Part shown: piece by piece, positions 46,798 through 56,977 of the stretch
How positions within the stretch are numbered: position 1 is the first letter of the stretch
Layout: the number at the start of each line of letters is the position of its first letter
Source of the DNA: Calocera cornea HHB12733
Taxonomy: Eukaryota > Basidiomycota > Dacrymycetes > Dacrymycetales > Dacrymycetaceae
Assembly (NCBI GenBank): GCA_001632435.1
Contig: KV424001.1
Span: forward strand, 62,001 to 126,000
Direction: 5' to 3'
Length of the DNA: 64,000 bases
Translations under genes and position numbers: made by a program
Notes under the pieces: generated by a model
What the model saw: only the letters and a program-made list of their open reading frames with translations
Told to the model about the DNA's origin: nothing
The model's database searches: none

Positions 46798-47205
46798 AGA
46801 AGGGATCAAAGATTTCGAACGCGTTGGCCGAACTCTGTTCCTCGCCTGGTTGTTCATCAACTTTTGGTTGGCTCCAAGCTCTGAGATGAGTCAGACATTG
46901 TACACGTTTGCGCGTCTCGAGGAAGCAATTGCATCACTCACCGCGATCCCAAGTCACAATCCACCCTGTAAAGGTTGATCTTAGACGGCCCACTGAGGTC
47001 TCACTGCGGTGGCAAGGCGCATACACTGCATATGGTCGCGGGCGGGGGCTGAGCACGGGTGATGATCCGTTGCTGTTTATTCAATCTATGCGTCTTCTGC
47101 TCTAGCTCAAACCTGTTTCCCAGCAGGACATACCCTCTGATGTCGGACTGTCCGGTGTATATACGGGCGTTGGTTGCAAGCGGACCCACAACCCGAGACA
47201 CCTCC
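46798..47205. other. Intergenic between relic I and the fused gene
   Basis: 408 bp; no gene seen. Confidence 0.4.
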
Positions 47206-49026
47206 ATGTCTTATACTGAGCTCAACGAGCCTGCACGCGGCCGCATACCCCGGAGCGATGTCCGATTCCACATCCGACGGCTGGTGGATCCGTCAGGTGA
47301 ATGGTGTCGGCTCCTTCGTATGGCCGCTGTTCTGACCAGAGCTTGACTTAGAGGGCGAGCTTGCTGGCATCCTCCGGGTGATGCGTGTCGCTTTGGTCCG
47401 CGATCCCTGCTTCAGACTCATTCTCCAAGACAACTGCTCTCCATCGCGACTCGACGCGCTCAACCGTGGGTTGCTACGCGCGGCTCTCCTGGAAGGTGAG
47501 GGTGAGCTCTGGGTAGCGGAGGTGGAGCGGCCCGAGAGCAAGGGACTGAGAGAGATCGTCGGCCAAGTTGTGTGGTATCTTCCTGGGAACAAGGTTATGA
47601 ACCACGACCTGGAGAGCCCGAACACTTGGTGGAACGAGTTGATGCCCTTGCTGAGCGCCATGGAGAGGGACTGGCTACTTCGCTACGTTCGTCTCCTTTG
47701 GTGCCGGATTGGAAGCACAGCTGCTGATATCTCTGCTCAGTTCCTCCCACGCCTTGCCGGGATCTGGGAGCGTTGCCTACCCATTGCCGGAGACACGGTC
47801 GACGACGGGTACTACTGCCAACTCCTTTCGGTTCTTCCCGAATTTCACAACTGCGGCATCATGTTCTCGGTCATTGCTCCGGTGATATTCCGTGCCATTC
47901 GCGAAGGAAAACGCATCCTCTTCGAGTCGACCAGCGAGGAGAATGTTCGCAAGTACGAGCACATCGGATCGAGGGTCTTCGGTGTTGAGGACTTCTTGCC
48001 ATTGCCGGAGAGTGGTATGGAGGTTGTAAAACTGTGGCCTTTTGAGCTCTTGCACGAGGCGGTCCTCGGAGAAAACTCATATTGGAAGAAGGAGAAGGAA
48101 GAGGGAGTGCTGCCTCTTGTCTCGTACAATCAACTTGGAGAACAGGAATCCACAAAGCAGAGCAATGGGCGAATCCACATCAGACGGCTAATCGGCCCTT
48201 CCGGTTTGTATTCTTCTGAACGTCAGTCGAGCTGAGCTAAAGGTCTCGCTGTACAGAACGCGGGCGTTCCGGTGTTCTCCAAGTGATGCGGCTTGCTTTC
48301 GCTCGCGATCCTTTCGTCACCGCCATCGTTGGTGGTGACGCCTCTCCCGTCCGGCTCGACGCGCTCAACCGTGGCATCATACGCACCGCCCTGCGGGAAG
48401 GCGAACTGTGGGTTGCCGAAGTCGAGAGACCGGAAGCCAATGGGGTGAGGGAGATCGTCGGTGTTGCGATATGGTACGTTCCGAGAGAGCAGGGAGTGAG
48501 TGACGACCTCCCGACTTCGGAGCTTTGGTGGGATGAGCTCGTCCCTTTGCTGAGTGACCAGCAGAAGAATTGGCTTCTCAACTACGTTCGTCCAGTGTTA
48601 CTTCACGGGCTCGGCAATCTCTAACATCTAGGTCAGCTCCTCCCACGGTTCGCGATCCTCTGGGACTCGTACCTTCCTATCCCTGGAGCGACCATGGACG
48701 ACGAATACTACTGCCGGATCCTCTCTGTCCTTCCGGAGTTCCACAATCGCGGCATCGTATCTGCGCTTTCCGGGCCGATAATCAAGCGCGCAGTCCGAGA
48801 GGGCAAACGTATTCTCGGAGAAGCGACGAGCGCCGAAAATCTGAGCAAGTACGAGCACATCGGAGGCAAGATCTTTGGTGTTGAGCAATTCCGAACACTT
48901 CCAGAGACTGGCGTGGAGAGCGTCCGACTATGGCCGTTTGAAGTCGTGCCGCAGGTGTTTGTGAGGAACTTGCACTGGACGAGGACGAAGAAAGAGGACT
49001 CCAGGAGCGAGTTGGCGAAACTTTAG
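47206..49026 (+). CDS. Tandem double GNAT protein, two complete copies fused in frame (copies J+K), PTS1-like C-terminus
   Basis: Exons 47206-47296, 47352-47686, 47741-48203, 48257-48585 and 48637-49026, 535 aa. Copy J: FHIRRLVDPS, ELAGILRVMRVALVRDPCFR, LLEGEGELWVAEVERPESKG, FLPRLAGIWERCLPIAGDTV, LSVLPEFHNCGIMFSVIAPV, HIGSRVFGVEDFLPLPESGM. Where other copies stop after YW-x-K, J runs on through SYNQLGEQESTKQSNGRI into IHIRRLIGPS, the usual exon 1 of a GNAT, spliced to copy K: RSGVLQVMRLAFARDPFVTA, LSVLPEFHNRGIVSALSGPI, HIGGKIFGVEQFRTLPETGV, ending AKL. K's first exon has no in-frame Met of its own. Motif A loops read GIM and GIV. Confidence 0.82.
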
Positions 49027-49558
49027 AAAATGTCACTTGGATATTCTGATTGGTCGCGTCCTTCCTTCAGGTGTATCGCACGTATAATACGAGATGCATG
49101 TTGATACCTTGATCCTGCGCAGAAACGAGTCCGTGGAGCGTTAGATGTATAATGGATATCACTGAGAAGTGAAAGTCTCTGATGCAGTCGAAGCAGACAA
49201 TCACAGAAGCATCAGGGTCCCGTCTATTTTTCGCCCTTCCCCCGGTCTGTCGGAGCTTCCGCAGCTTCGCGATTTCTAACAGGCACAGGTCTGCATCGCT
49301 CACGACGTCGAAACCGGATAGATTGCATCTTCGCCTCAATATCATGCACCGACATCGCCGTGCCGGTCACGGTGTGCTTATGTGTTACCACAGCTGAAGA
49401 GGACCGTCTTGGGGCGCTTCACCGATATGGGAATGTCACTGATAGTCATGTTGATTGTCTTCTCTGATGATCGGCAGGAACGGTGCCCTACATAAAGCGA
49501 ACGACTGTCCCGCCCAGTCAGTGTCATGAGAGACCACACCACCACCAAGGCTAGGAGT
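49027..49558. other. Intergenic, no gene seen
   Basis: 532 bp upstream of copy L; no supported feature. Confidence 0.4.
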
Positions 49559-50398
49559 ATGACTTCGACCGAGCCTCACATCCAAATCCGTCGCCTTCAA
49601 GATCCGACAAATGCACAGATTACAGCCATTCTCCTGGTGATGCGTGAAGCTTTCGCACCTGGCTTTGCGCTGCGCGCTACGTTGGGGAGCGAGGCTTCGG
49701 CGGCGCAGATAGACGCATTGCACGTTTGCTATGTCCGGGCCGCATTGGTGGACGGAGAAGGAGAGCTGTGGGTAGCCGAAGTCGAGCGACCGGAGGTGCC
49801 GGGGGAGAAGGCGATCGTAGGGGTGACGCTCTGCTTCCCTCCGGGAAGCGACTTTCTGTCCAGCGCGCGACAGCGGGCGGCGGCAGGCTTGCGTCAATTC
49901 CACGAAGTTGTGGGTGAGCAACGGGCGCGGTGGTTTCTCGACTACGTGCGTGCATTCCTGTTGCCCGCCAGAGAATCCGACTGATTTCGGCGGGCATAGT
50001 ATGTCGCGGGTATTGACGCGCTGTGGAAGCGGTGCGCGGGCGATGCATACATGGCATCGTACAAGCTAGCCAAGCTCGCCGTCCTCCCCGAATATCGCGC
50101 ATTCGGCATAGCCAGCGAGCTATCTCGTCCAGTGATAGAGCGAGCGGCGCGCGAACGCAAGCGGGTGTTCGGGTACGGCACGTCCGAGAAGCACGTGCTT
50201 GGGTATAAAGCCGTAGGATGCGAGATCTTGGGCGCCACCGACTTCAAGACCTTAACACCAGTCGTCGGACCAGCCGGAGAGGAGAAGACTTCAACACTCC
50301 GGGTCTGGGGAATCGGGATCACGCCTGCGGCGTGGGCTGACGAGGAGGGACAGAAAGAGGAAACAATTACGACCCAGCGTGGGATGGCAAAGCTCTAA
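49559..50398 (+). CDS. GNAT N-acetyltransferase, array type, PTS1-like C-terminus (copy L)
   Basis: Two exons, 49559-49945 and 50000-50398, 261 aa (an in-frame upstream Met at 49526 is possible). First half: MTSTEPHIQIRRLQDPTNAQ, LGSEASAAQIDALHVCYVRA, VDGEGELWVAEVERPEVPGE, FPPGSDFLSSARQRAAAGLR, WFLDY. Second half: YVAGIDALWKRCAG, KLAKLAVLPEYRAFGIASEL, GYKAVGCEILGATDFKTLTP, LRVWGIGITPAAWAD and a C-terminal AKL. Sister of copy F on the minus arm. Loop reads R-A-F-G-I-A. No N-terminal intron. Confidence 0.88.
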
Positions 50399-50757
50399 AA
50401 CCAGAGACAACGAAACACGAGTTGGAGAGCGAGTCCGCATTGTAGTCCACCCGCTTTAAGTGCGAGCAGAGTTGTTTAATGTTGATATCTCCGTTCACTT
50501 GATGACATAACCCGAATTGTCAGTTCTAACGGCATCACTCGGATTCCAGACCCTGCCAGCGAGCTGATAACTCCTTCTGCTGCCTTCTCAGCCTATCCCG
50601 CTATCTCCCGCTCTCCACATAGGCTTGGCTTCGTCCCCGCAAGAGATAGTGCTCGAGCGTCTATTTATGCAAAATCTGCTCAGATCTTGATTCCAGTGTC
50701 GATAATCGTCGGTCCCAGCCCTCATCTGTGGTACCAACGCTCTCGAATTGTGGTAGC
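50399..50757. other. Intergenic between copies L and M
   Basis: 359 bp; no gene seen. Confidence 0.4.
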
Positions 50758-51610
50758 ATGTCTCATCAAGTTTCCCGCATACACATTCGACGACTAGTGG
50801 ATCCATCCAGTATGTCCGGATCGCTTTCGTTCGCATATCTCGCCTACTTATTGTTCTTTCAGAACGAGAGCTAGCTTGCGTCTTGAAGGTGTTGCGCGTC
50901 ACGTTTGCGCAGCACCCCATCGTACCACTCATCCTGGCTGGCAACATAACCCCCGAAGGGCTGGATGCACTCGATTGGGGTTTCTTGCGTGCCGGGCTTG
51001 AAGAAGGGGAGGGCGAGGTTTGGATTGCCGAACATGAACGACCCGACATGAAAGGAGCAAGGGAGATTGTCGGAGTAACGATTTGGCATATCCCCGGCAA
51101 CACTGCACTGAATCAAGATCGAGTCACTACCGAGCTCAGGTGGAAAGAGCTAGTGCATGCGGTAGGAACGGATCAGGGAAATTGGTTTCTGAATTATGTT
51201 TGTCCAATATGTACCCACCCGTCAAGCCGCAGTTGACCAAATCACAGTTCATCCCGCGCACTAGGATGATGTGGAATCGCTACCTTCCGACGCCCGGGGA
51301 CATGTACATCGACGCATACCACTGCCAACTTGTTTGTGTTCTCCCCGAATTTCACAACCAAGGCGTCGTCTCGGCCCTTGGCACACCTGCAATTAGGAGA
51401 GCCGTACGAGAGGGAAAGCGTGTTCTGGGCGAGGGATCGAGCGCAACCGATGCGAGGAAGTATGAACACATGGGATGCCGAATCTTCGGAAACGAGACGT
51501 TTCAGGGGTTGCCGGGGAGCAACACGGACAGTGTCCAAATATGGCCTCTTGAGGTACTGCCGAAGGCTTTCACTCACAATTCGTATTGGAATAGGGATGG
51601 GAAGCTCTAA
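50758..51610 (+). CDS. GNAT N-acetyltransferase, array type, PTS1-like C-terminus (copy M)
   Basis: Exons 50758-50809, 50863-51197 and 51248-51610, 249 aa. Exon 1 encodes MSHQVSRIHIRRLVDPS; exon 2 ELACVLKVLRVTFAQHPIVP, LEEGEGEVWIAEHERPDMKG, TIWHIPGNTALNQDRVTTEL, WFLNY; exon 3 FIPRTRMMWNRYLPTPGDMY, LVCVLPEFHNQGVVSALGTP, VREGKRVLGEGSSATDARKY, HMGCRIFGNETFQGLPGSNT, YWNRDGKL. It ends GKL, a weaker PTS1-like tripeptide. The loop reads H-N-Q-G-V-V. Shares VCVLP, CRIFG and YWNR with copy E, its apparent partner on the minus arm. Confidence 0.88.
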
Positions 51611-52383
51611 CTACAGTCAGAAGTTAGCAACGCTATGACAGAAATGACTCAAAATGTACTCACGTACGAAAATCCTGACCCATCGCTATGCTCGATCTTC
51701 AGCCACGACGGTTGTAATTTGGTATCCGGCAATCGAGTCAACCCAAAACCCAGTTCCCGGTTGCCTGGTGGATACTACATCCATCCGGGAATCAGTGGGT
51801 GCATCGATTGAGCCAGCAACCAGCATACCATTAGATGGTATTTGGGCCACTTCCGTCGCAGACGGAGGAGCACATGGCTTGTGAGGATGGAGTGCAGCTC
51901 TCTCTGGGAGCTACTGTAGCTGTTCCGGTCATGTATGAGGCCTAGGTGCAATGACGTGCGATTTCGATGATGCCATTGTCAAGAGGAGTCTTACGGGAGT
52001 CGTATACGTGTCCACCAGGTTTTGGACTGAGATAGCTGGGGTTGTGGTTATAGTGATTATGTGATATGAGTAAGAATTGCAACAATAGTGACTGGCCTGA
52101 CATTACTGCCGCGAAATTCAAAGCTCTTGACGTAGCCCTTGAGCCATGCACCAAATCAGACAGCGTATGTAGACATACCATCCTAATACAAGGTACTCAG
52201 CGCGCTGCCCGGACTACGCTTCCCAGATTGGTCTAGAGACGGGAAAGAGGAGTGTGCCAAGGTAGTCTGAACATCATCGCGCACGGTGAAGACCACGAAG
52301 CATCGTAACGGCAAGAACAACTGAGGTTAAGCGATGAGATCCGTGTGAAGTTCAAGAAGCTGTGAGAGACACGAACATAATTT
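51611..52383. other. Downstream of copy M, with possible remains of a DUF6533 gene end
   Basis: No intact gene. Minus-strand sequence at about 52200-52350 could be a decayed 3' part of the DUF6533 relic, but the frame is broken and I do not rely on it. Confidence 0.35.
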
Positions 52384-53010
52384 TCATTCCGAGGCGGATC
52401 CGCCATACGTTCCCAAGTACCTCGTTCGCACGTACAAGGAAGCTGCCCTGAATGAGACCCACGGGCGGTGTTTCGTCTGTATCAGAAGCTCAGTTTCTTG
52501 CAGCCTACTGAGAAAATGTCGCACATTCAATGCTTCTCGCAAACCGGCGTACAAATACGGAAGTGGTGATGAGCCGCCAATGAATGGAGGGAAAAGGCAC
52601 AGTACAGCCCATGGTGCTGTAGCACCCCATATGACCCAGGTTTGTAGTACCAGAATGGCATCGGCCACTGAGATCGCAATAGCGTATGAGACTTTTTTGA
52701 AGCATCAGCAGATCCCAAGGCAGATGCGATAGAGAACCGACCGTGAACCCAGGTATCGAGCCATGGACAGTCGCTCGGAACGGATTTGGAGACGAAAACA
52801 CTGATGCAACTTAGCTGATCAGCTTCAAGCGGATCCTGACGATGGTCACTAGAGAGATGGACCGGTATGTCCACCAACGACAGATATCGATTGATATAGA
52901 ACAGGATCTTGCCCAGGTTCCATGGAGCTAATCACACGTACTCGCACAGTCAAGAGATAATCATACACCTGTTTCCAGAGAAGTGAGAAGAGGGGATTTT
53001 TCAAATGGCA
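52384..53010 (-). pseudogene. DUF6533-type membrane protein gene, degenerate
   Basis: On the minus strand a short YDYLLT is followed, after what looks like a deletion, by PWNLGKILFYINRYLSLVDI, the signature of the fungal DUF6533 multi-span membrane family. Further on comes the membrane segment ADAILVLQTWVIWGATAPWA. The acidic stretch normally between YDYLL and PWNLGK (DEIQLVW in the copy at 55.9 kb) is missing, and the pieces lie in different frames without convincing splice sites for all, so I call it a relic. It parallels the copy at 55.3-56.3 kb. Confidence 0.6.
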
Positions 53011-53657
53011 ACTTGCTCACCGGAAGTGCGGCACTAGCAACTGCAATAGACTTAACTATACCGCGTGAGTACAGTATGAATGAATTACTGGGTGATACTT
53101 CAGACCGACGGTACATCGGGAGTTGATCTTCGCTTAATCGGAGCTGTGCCGGGCCCGCTAGCGTCGATGCCGCCAACCAGTAGCTAAGGACAACATCTAT
53201 GCGACATCAGCATATCATCAAACGGGACCTCAAGCCGTGGAGATTAACCAGCAACGCGGCCAATACAAGCTATCTTCAGTACCCTCTCACTGGGCCCTAT
53301 TTGCGCCGATGATGGTAAGGATAGAAGGAGAGGCGGCCATTGGACGGGATCTGAAGGATGACACACGGCAACTCGGTGATACCATCAAGTGTACCTCGTG
53401 CGTCCCTGTGCATCTTTCTCAACCTGCGCAGAACGTAACTCTAACTCAAGGTGCAGAACGCGGTTGTCATGCCGCAAACCCTGACTATGGTGGAGTCTCT
53501 AACCCGTCTGCACATGGTCCCGAGGGTTCGGAGTCGCACACGTTCCGAAGCTTCCTGCTGCGTAACTGTTATCGAAAAATGCGTGGAACTCAGATACAGC
53601 GATGAGTCGGGCCCATGAGATGCATAGTGATGTCGAGGTTGTCTCCTGGAGCTCACA
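53011..53657. other. Intergenic upstream of copy N
   Basis: About 650 bp; may include the lost 5' end of the DUF6533 relic and the copy N promoter. No gene seen. Confidence 0.35.
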
Positions 53658-54601
53658 ATGAGACCGAGCCCGTTGAAAGGTGTGTGCATACACGTGCGAC
53701 GGCTGGTGGCTCCCTCCGGTATGTCCCTCAGTTTGATGCGATTTCACGCCATCGACTCATCTTCTACTGCTGCAGATGAAGAGTTCTCCGGTGTACTCCG
53801 GGTGATGCGCATCGCCTTCGCGAAGGATCCGATCCTGCAACTGGTGCTTGCAGGTGATCTCACGGCGGCACGTGTCGATGGATTGCATGCCTGCTACATC
53901 CGATCGGGGCTCATCGAGGGCAATGGGGAGGTGTGGGTCGCTGAGGCAGAGCGCAGTGATACACCGGGAAAGCGGGAGATCGTTGGGCAGGCGATGTGGC
54001 TCGCCCCCGGTGGCCAGTTCATTGCGGATGAACGAGGCCAGGAGGCCGTGGGATGGGCAGCCTATGCGCCGGTGATGGGCGACAAGCAGGAGAGGTGGTT
54101 CCTTGATTATGTGAGCCTGCGTCCTTTTCCTCCCTGCAGTTGGGACTGGGTGCTGATGTCTTTCAGTATCTCACTCGGTTTGCGGAGATGTGGGCTCGCT
54201 GTCTCCCTTCCCCCGGGGAACAGTGGAGCTCCACATACCGACTCTCCAAGCTGTCCGTCCTTCCAGAACACCAGGACCTAGGAGTAGCGAGCCTCCTCGT
54301 CCGGCCTGTGCTGGAGCGTGGACTACGTGCAGGTATTCGTATCCTCGGTCAGGCGACGAATGAGCGGAGTCTGAGGGTATACGAACGGGTTGGGGCCAGG
54401 GTGCTAGATACGGCGGACTTTTGGCCCCTCCTGCCCGGCGGTGGTCAGCCCGCGGAGGATGGACCAGGTGCTGTCCGGATCTGGGCCGTGGAGTTGAATC
54501 CGGGCGAGCTGGAGAGGCATGCACACTGGACCAGGGCACCCACGAACGGCAGCGCGGTGGCCAAGCCCCGAGAGCTGGTTAATGTGGTATCCCTCGATTG
54601 A
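53658..54601 (+). CDS. GNAT N-acetyltransferase, array type, without PTS1-like end (copy N)
   Basis: Exons 53658-53718, 53776-54110 and 54167-54601, 276 aa. Exon 1 ends IHVRRLVAPS-type (CIHVRRLVAPS), with the N-terminal intron; exon 2: DEEFSGVLRVMRIAFAKDPI, LAGDLTAARVDGLHACYIRS, IEGNGEVWVAEAERSDTPGK, MWLAPGGQFIADERGQEAVG, WFLDY; exon 3: YLTRFAEMWARCLPSPGEQW, LSKLSVLPEHQDLGVASLLV, RILGQATNERSLRVYERVGA, ADFWPLLPGGG, HWTRAP. The second half resembles copy D, while the intron pattern is that of E and M. The C-terminus is extended and ends VSLD. Loop reads Q-D-L-G-V-A. Confidence 0.87.
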
Positions 54602-55269
54602 GTCATTTCCGAGCCCGAGAGAGGTCTTATAGACCTCCGTACACAATACTATTGGAAATGAAAGGAAGATATTGGTGCTGCTGTCAATACAATCGCGTCC
54701 TAATAAATGATATAGAACGTAGACGAGACGATCACATCATGGATCACGCACCTGTTACACCCCGGAGAGAACCTTGCTTCGCAGCTGATATCCAGCAATT
54801 GAGTCGACATAGAAGGCGGTTCCTGCGGTGTCCGATCCTAGTGCGAAAGTGAGTCATGGCAGCATTCGGCATTGACGGCACATCAATACCATCTTCAAGC
54901 TGCGCCGGCATCTCCGACACCTTCCGGCGCAGCCGTAGCATTACACATGACTTGCCAGAACAGAGTGCAGCACTCTTTGCATGTGTGACGGAGCCGTTTG
55001 ATAGGACAGCTTCGTAAGAAGTATGTGTTAGTCAACGTAGACTGAAAGGCTAGAGGCTCTCACTGGAGCGACAAGCGCGGTTATTAAGCTCGCTATTGAA
55101 ATCACTACGCGCAGTTAGTAGGCGCGGGGCAGATATCCGAGACCATACTGGATAGCAGGCCAGTGAAGGTGACAGCTACATTTTCAGGGGTTATCAGATA
55201 TCCTCTGTGGATATTGAGGTATTTGGCGCACCATCCCAATACAACGTATTCAGGGTACCTTGGCTTCTT
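54602..55269. other. Between copy N and the DUF6533 gene
   Basis: No independent gene seen. Minus-strand sequence here, for example MLRLRRKVSEMPAQLEDGID at about 54940, may be the last exons of the DUF6533 gene; I could not splice them with confidence. Confidence 0.35.
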
Positions 55270-56270
55270 TTAATAATATCTGCCAGCTACAATAAGACTC
55301 AAGAGCATTTGGACCGATATCTCCGTACGTCTGAGACCACGCAGCACGGTGGCAGAGAGTATAACTGAGTCATGCTTGTCAGCTGATCCGATGTATAGCA
55401 CCAGGAGGCACAATGGGACATGCATACAGAGCTCATTCCCGAGTGTAATCGCCCATATGATTGCGATCAAGTTGCCCACCCGATCAACGAAGCATCCTTG
55501 AATGACCGCCGTAGGGGCTACGGCATCTACTGCAAATCAGATCTTGTGGTAAGTGGGCGGGTAGTGAGAAACATGCATTGAAATGACTCTGCAAATCGGA
55601 TCATAAACACGGAGATCGCGACAGAGGAGCCGGCCGATACGCTGATCAAGATGATGGCCGCTGGAATTGAAGCACCCCAGATGACCCATGTACGCAAAAG
55701 TAGAATCGCATTAGACAGGGCGATTCCAATCGTCCAAGACGCTCGAACGAATTTCAGCATCCCAGTTCGCCCAAGGATGGAGATATGAACTGACCAAGGA
55801 CCCAGTTATGCAACCAATGGCACTGAGGGAGAGTCGCACTGTCGGAAAACGACACTGGAAGGTTGTGTGAAAACAGATATCGTCAGGTAGCTAGCCACTT
55901 ACAGTACGTGATGACAGGCATATCAACCACGGGCAAATAGCGGTTAAGGCAATATAGTATCTTGCCCACGTTCCAGGGGGCCATCCACACAAGCTGTATT
56001 TCATCTAGGAAAGATAGCAAATAGTCATATCCCTAGTTGCAAAGGAAGGCATCACTCATGTGCATCATTACTGGCGATATCGAACCCACAAGAAGACTGA
56101 CACTGGCAACTGGATGTAGAGGATTAGCCAAACAGCATGTCGGGCCGCAAGAAGGCGGTATCTCACCAAGAACGAGCTAAGTGGGGTCGGATGAGCATGT
56201 TTTCACCGCACAGCGCCATGCTCACGTTTGAAAGGCGTTCTCCCCAGATGTATTGGAGCAGGGCGTCCAT
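55270..56270 (-). CDS. DUF6533-type multi-span membrane protein
   Basis: The family signature is continuous on the minus strand at about 55920-56040: YDYLLSFLDEIQLVWMAPWN then VGKILYCLNRYLPVVDMPV. A probable first exon (MDALLQYIWGERLSN, 56270-56226) precedes it. Downstream exons give hydrophobic segments TVRLSLSAIGCITGS, IALSNAILLLRTWVIWGASI, AAIILISVSAGSSVAISVF and NLIAIIWAITLGNELCMHVP. DUF6533 proteins are seven-span-like membrane proteins of unknown function, expanded in agaricomycetes. Exon borders and the 3' end are uncertain; the gene may extend to about 54.75 kb. Confidence 0.6.
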
Positions 56271-56977
56271 ACCAATGTACGTGAAATGAAATGCAGGAGT
56301 CCCAGGGATAAAGGCGGCGCTTCAGCTTATATGCAGAGACGGAATCGAGCTGGCTGATTATCCTGAACAGTGAGATCCGATCCATGCTCCTTCTTAATGT
56401 ATCCGGTTATCGCAAGTTGTTCAGATACCAAGGGCGAGCGTGGGCGTCTGTCGGTCGTTTGGTGTAGCCCAGGGTGCCATCAGTTAAAATTTCGTCAATC
56501 AAGCCGGCTTGTAGAGCTGGTACCGCCTACCAAGCGGAAGCTGTCCAAGCTGGATGAGCAACGAGCCTCTGATCCAGTTAGGGATAGTCAGATCAAGAGA
56601 AGCAGCCAATTGCACAGCATAGTTCGGCACGGTGCACGTCCGGGTCGATATTATTAGCAGTCGATGTCCGAATGTCCGATGGATGTAGCATTCTTCAGCA
56701 GTTGGCCAGTCACGCTAGGCTCAGCCGCACGAAAGGTTGTTCGACGACTGACCCGCATTTTCTCATCTCCAAGTAAAATGGCGATGCAGCTTTGATAGTC
56801 CTTTAAGGTACAGCCATTGAGCGCGGATCAGGCCAGAACTTCACGTTGGGCACCAAGCGGAGTGTGGTGGGTTTATTTGAACGATGCGTTCCATTCAAGA
56901 GAACAGGACTGGCTGCACCGGAGGTTAGTCAATACTGTATGCGCCAAAGCAGTCCGTCCATGCGCACCTCTAATTCT
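56271..56977. other. Intergenic, no gene seen
   Basis: 707 bp between the DUF6533 gene and copy O; short ORFs only. Confidence 0.4.
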
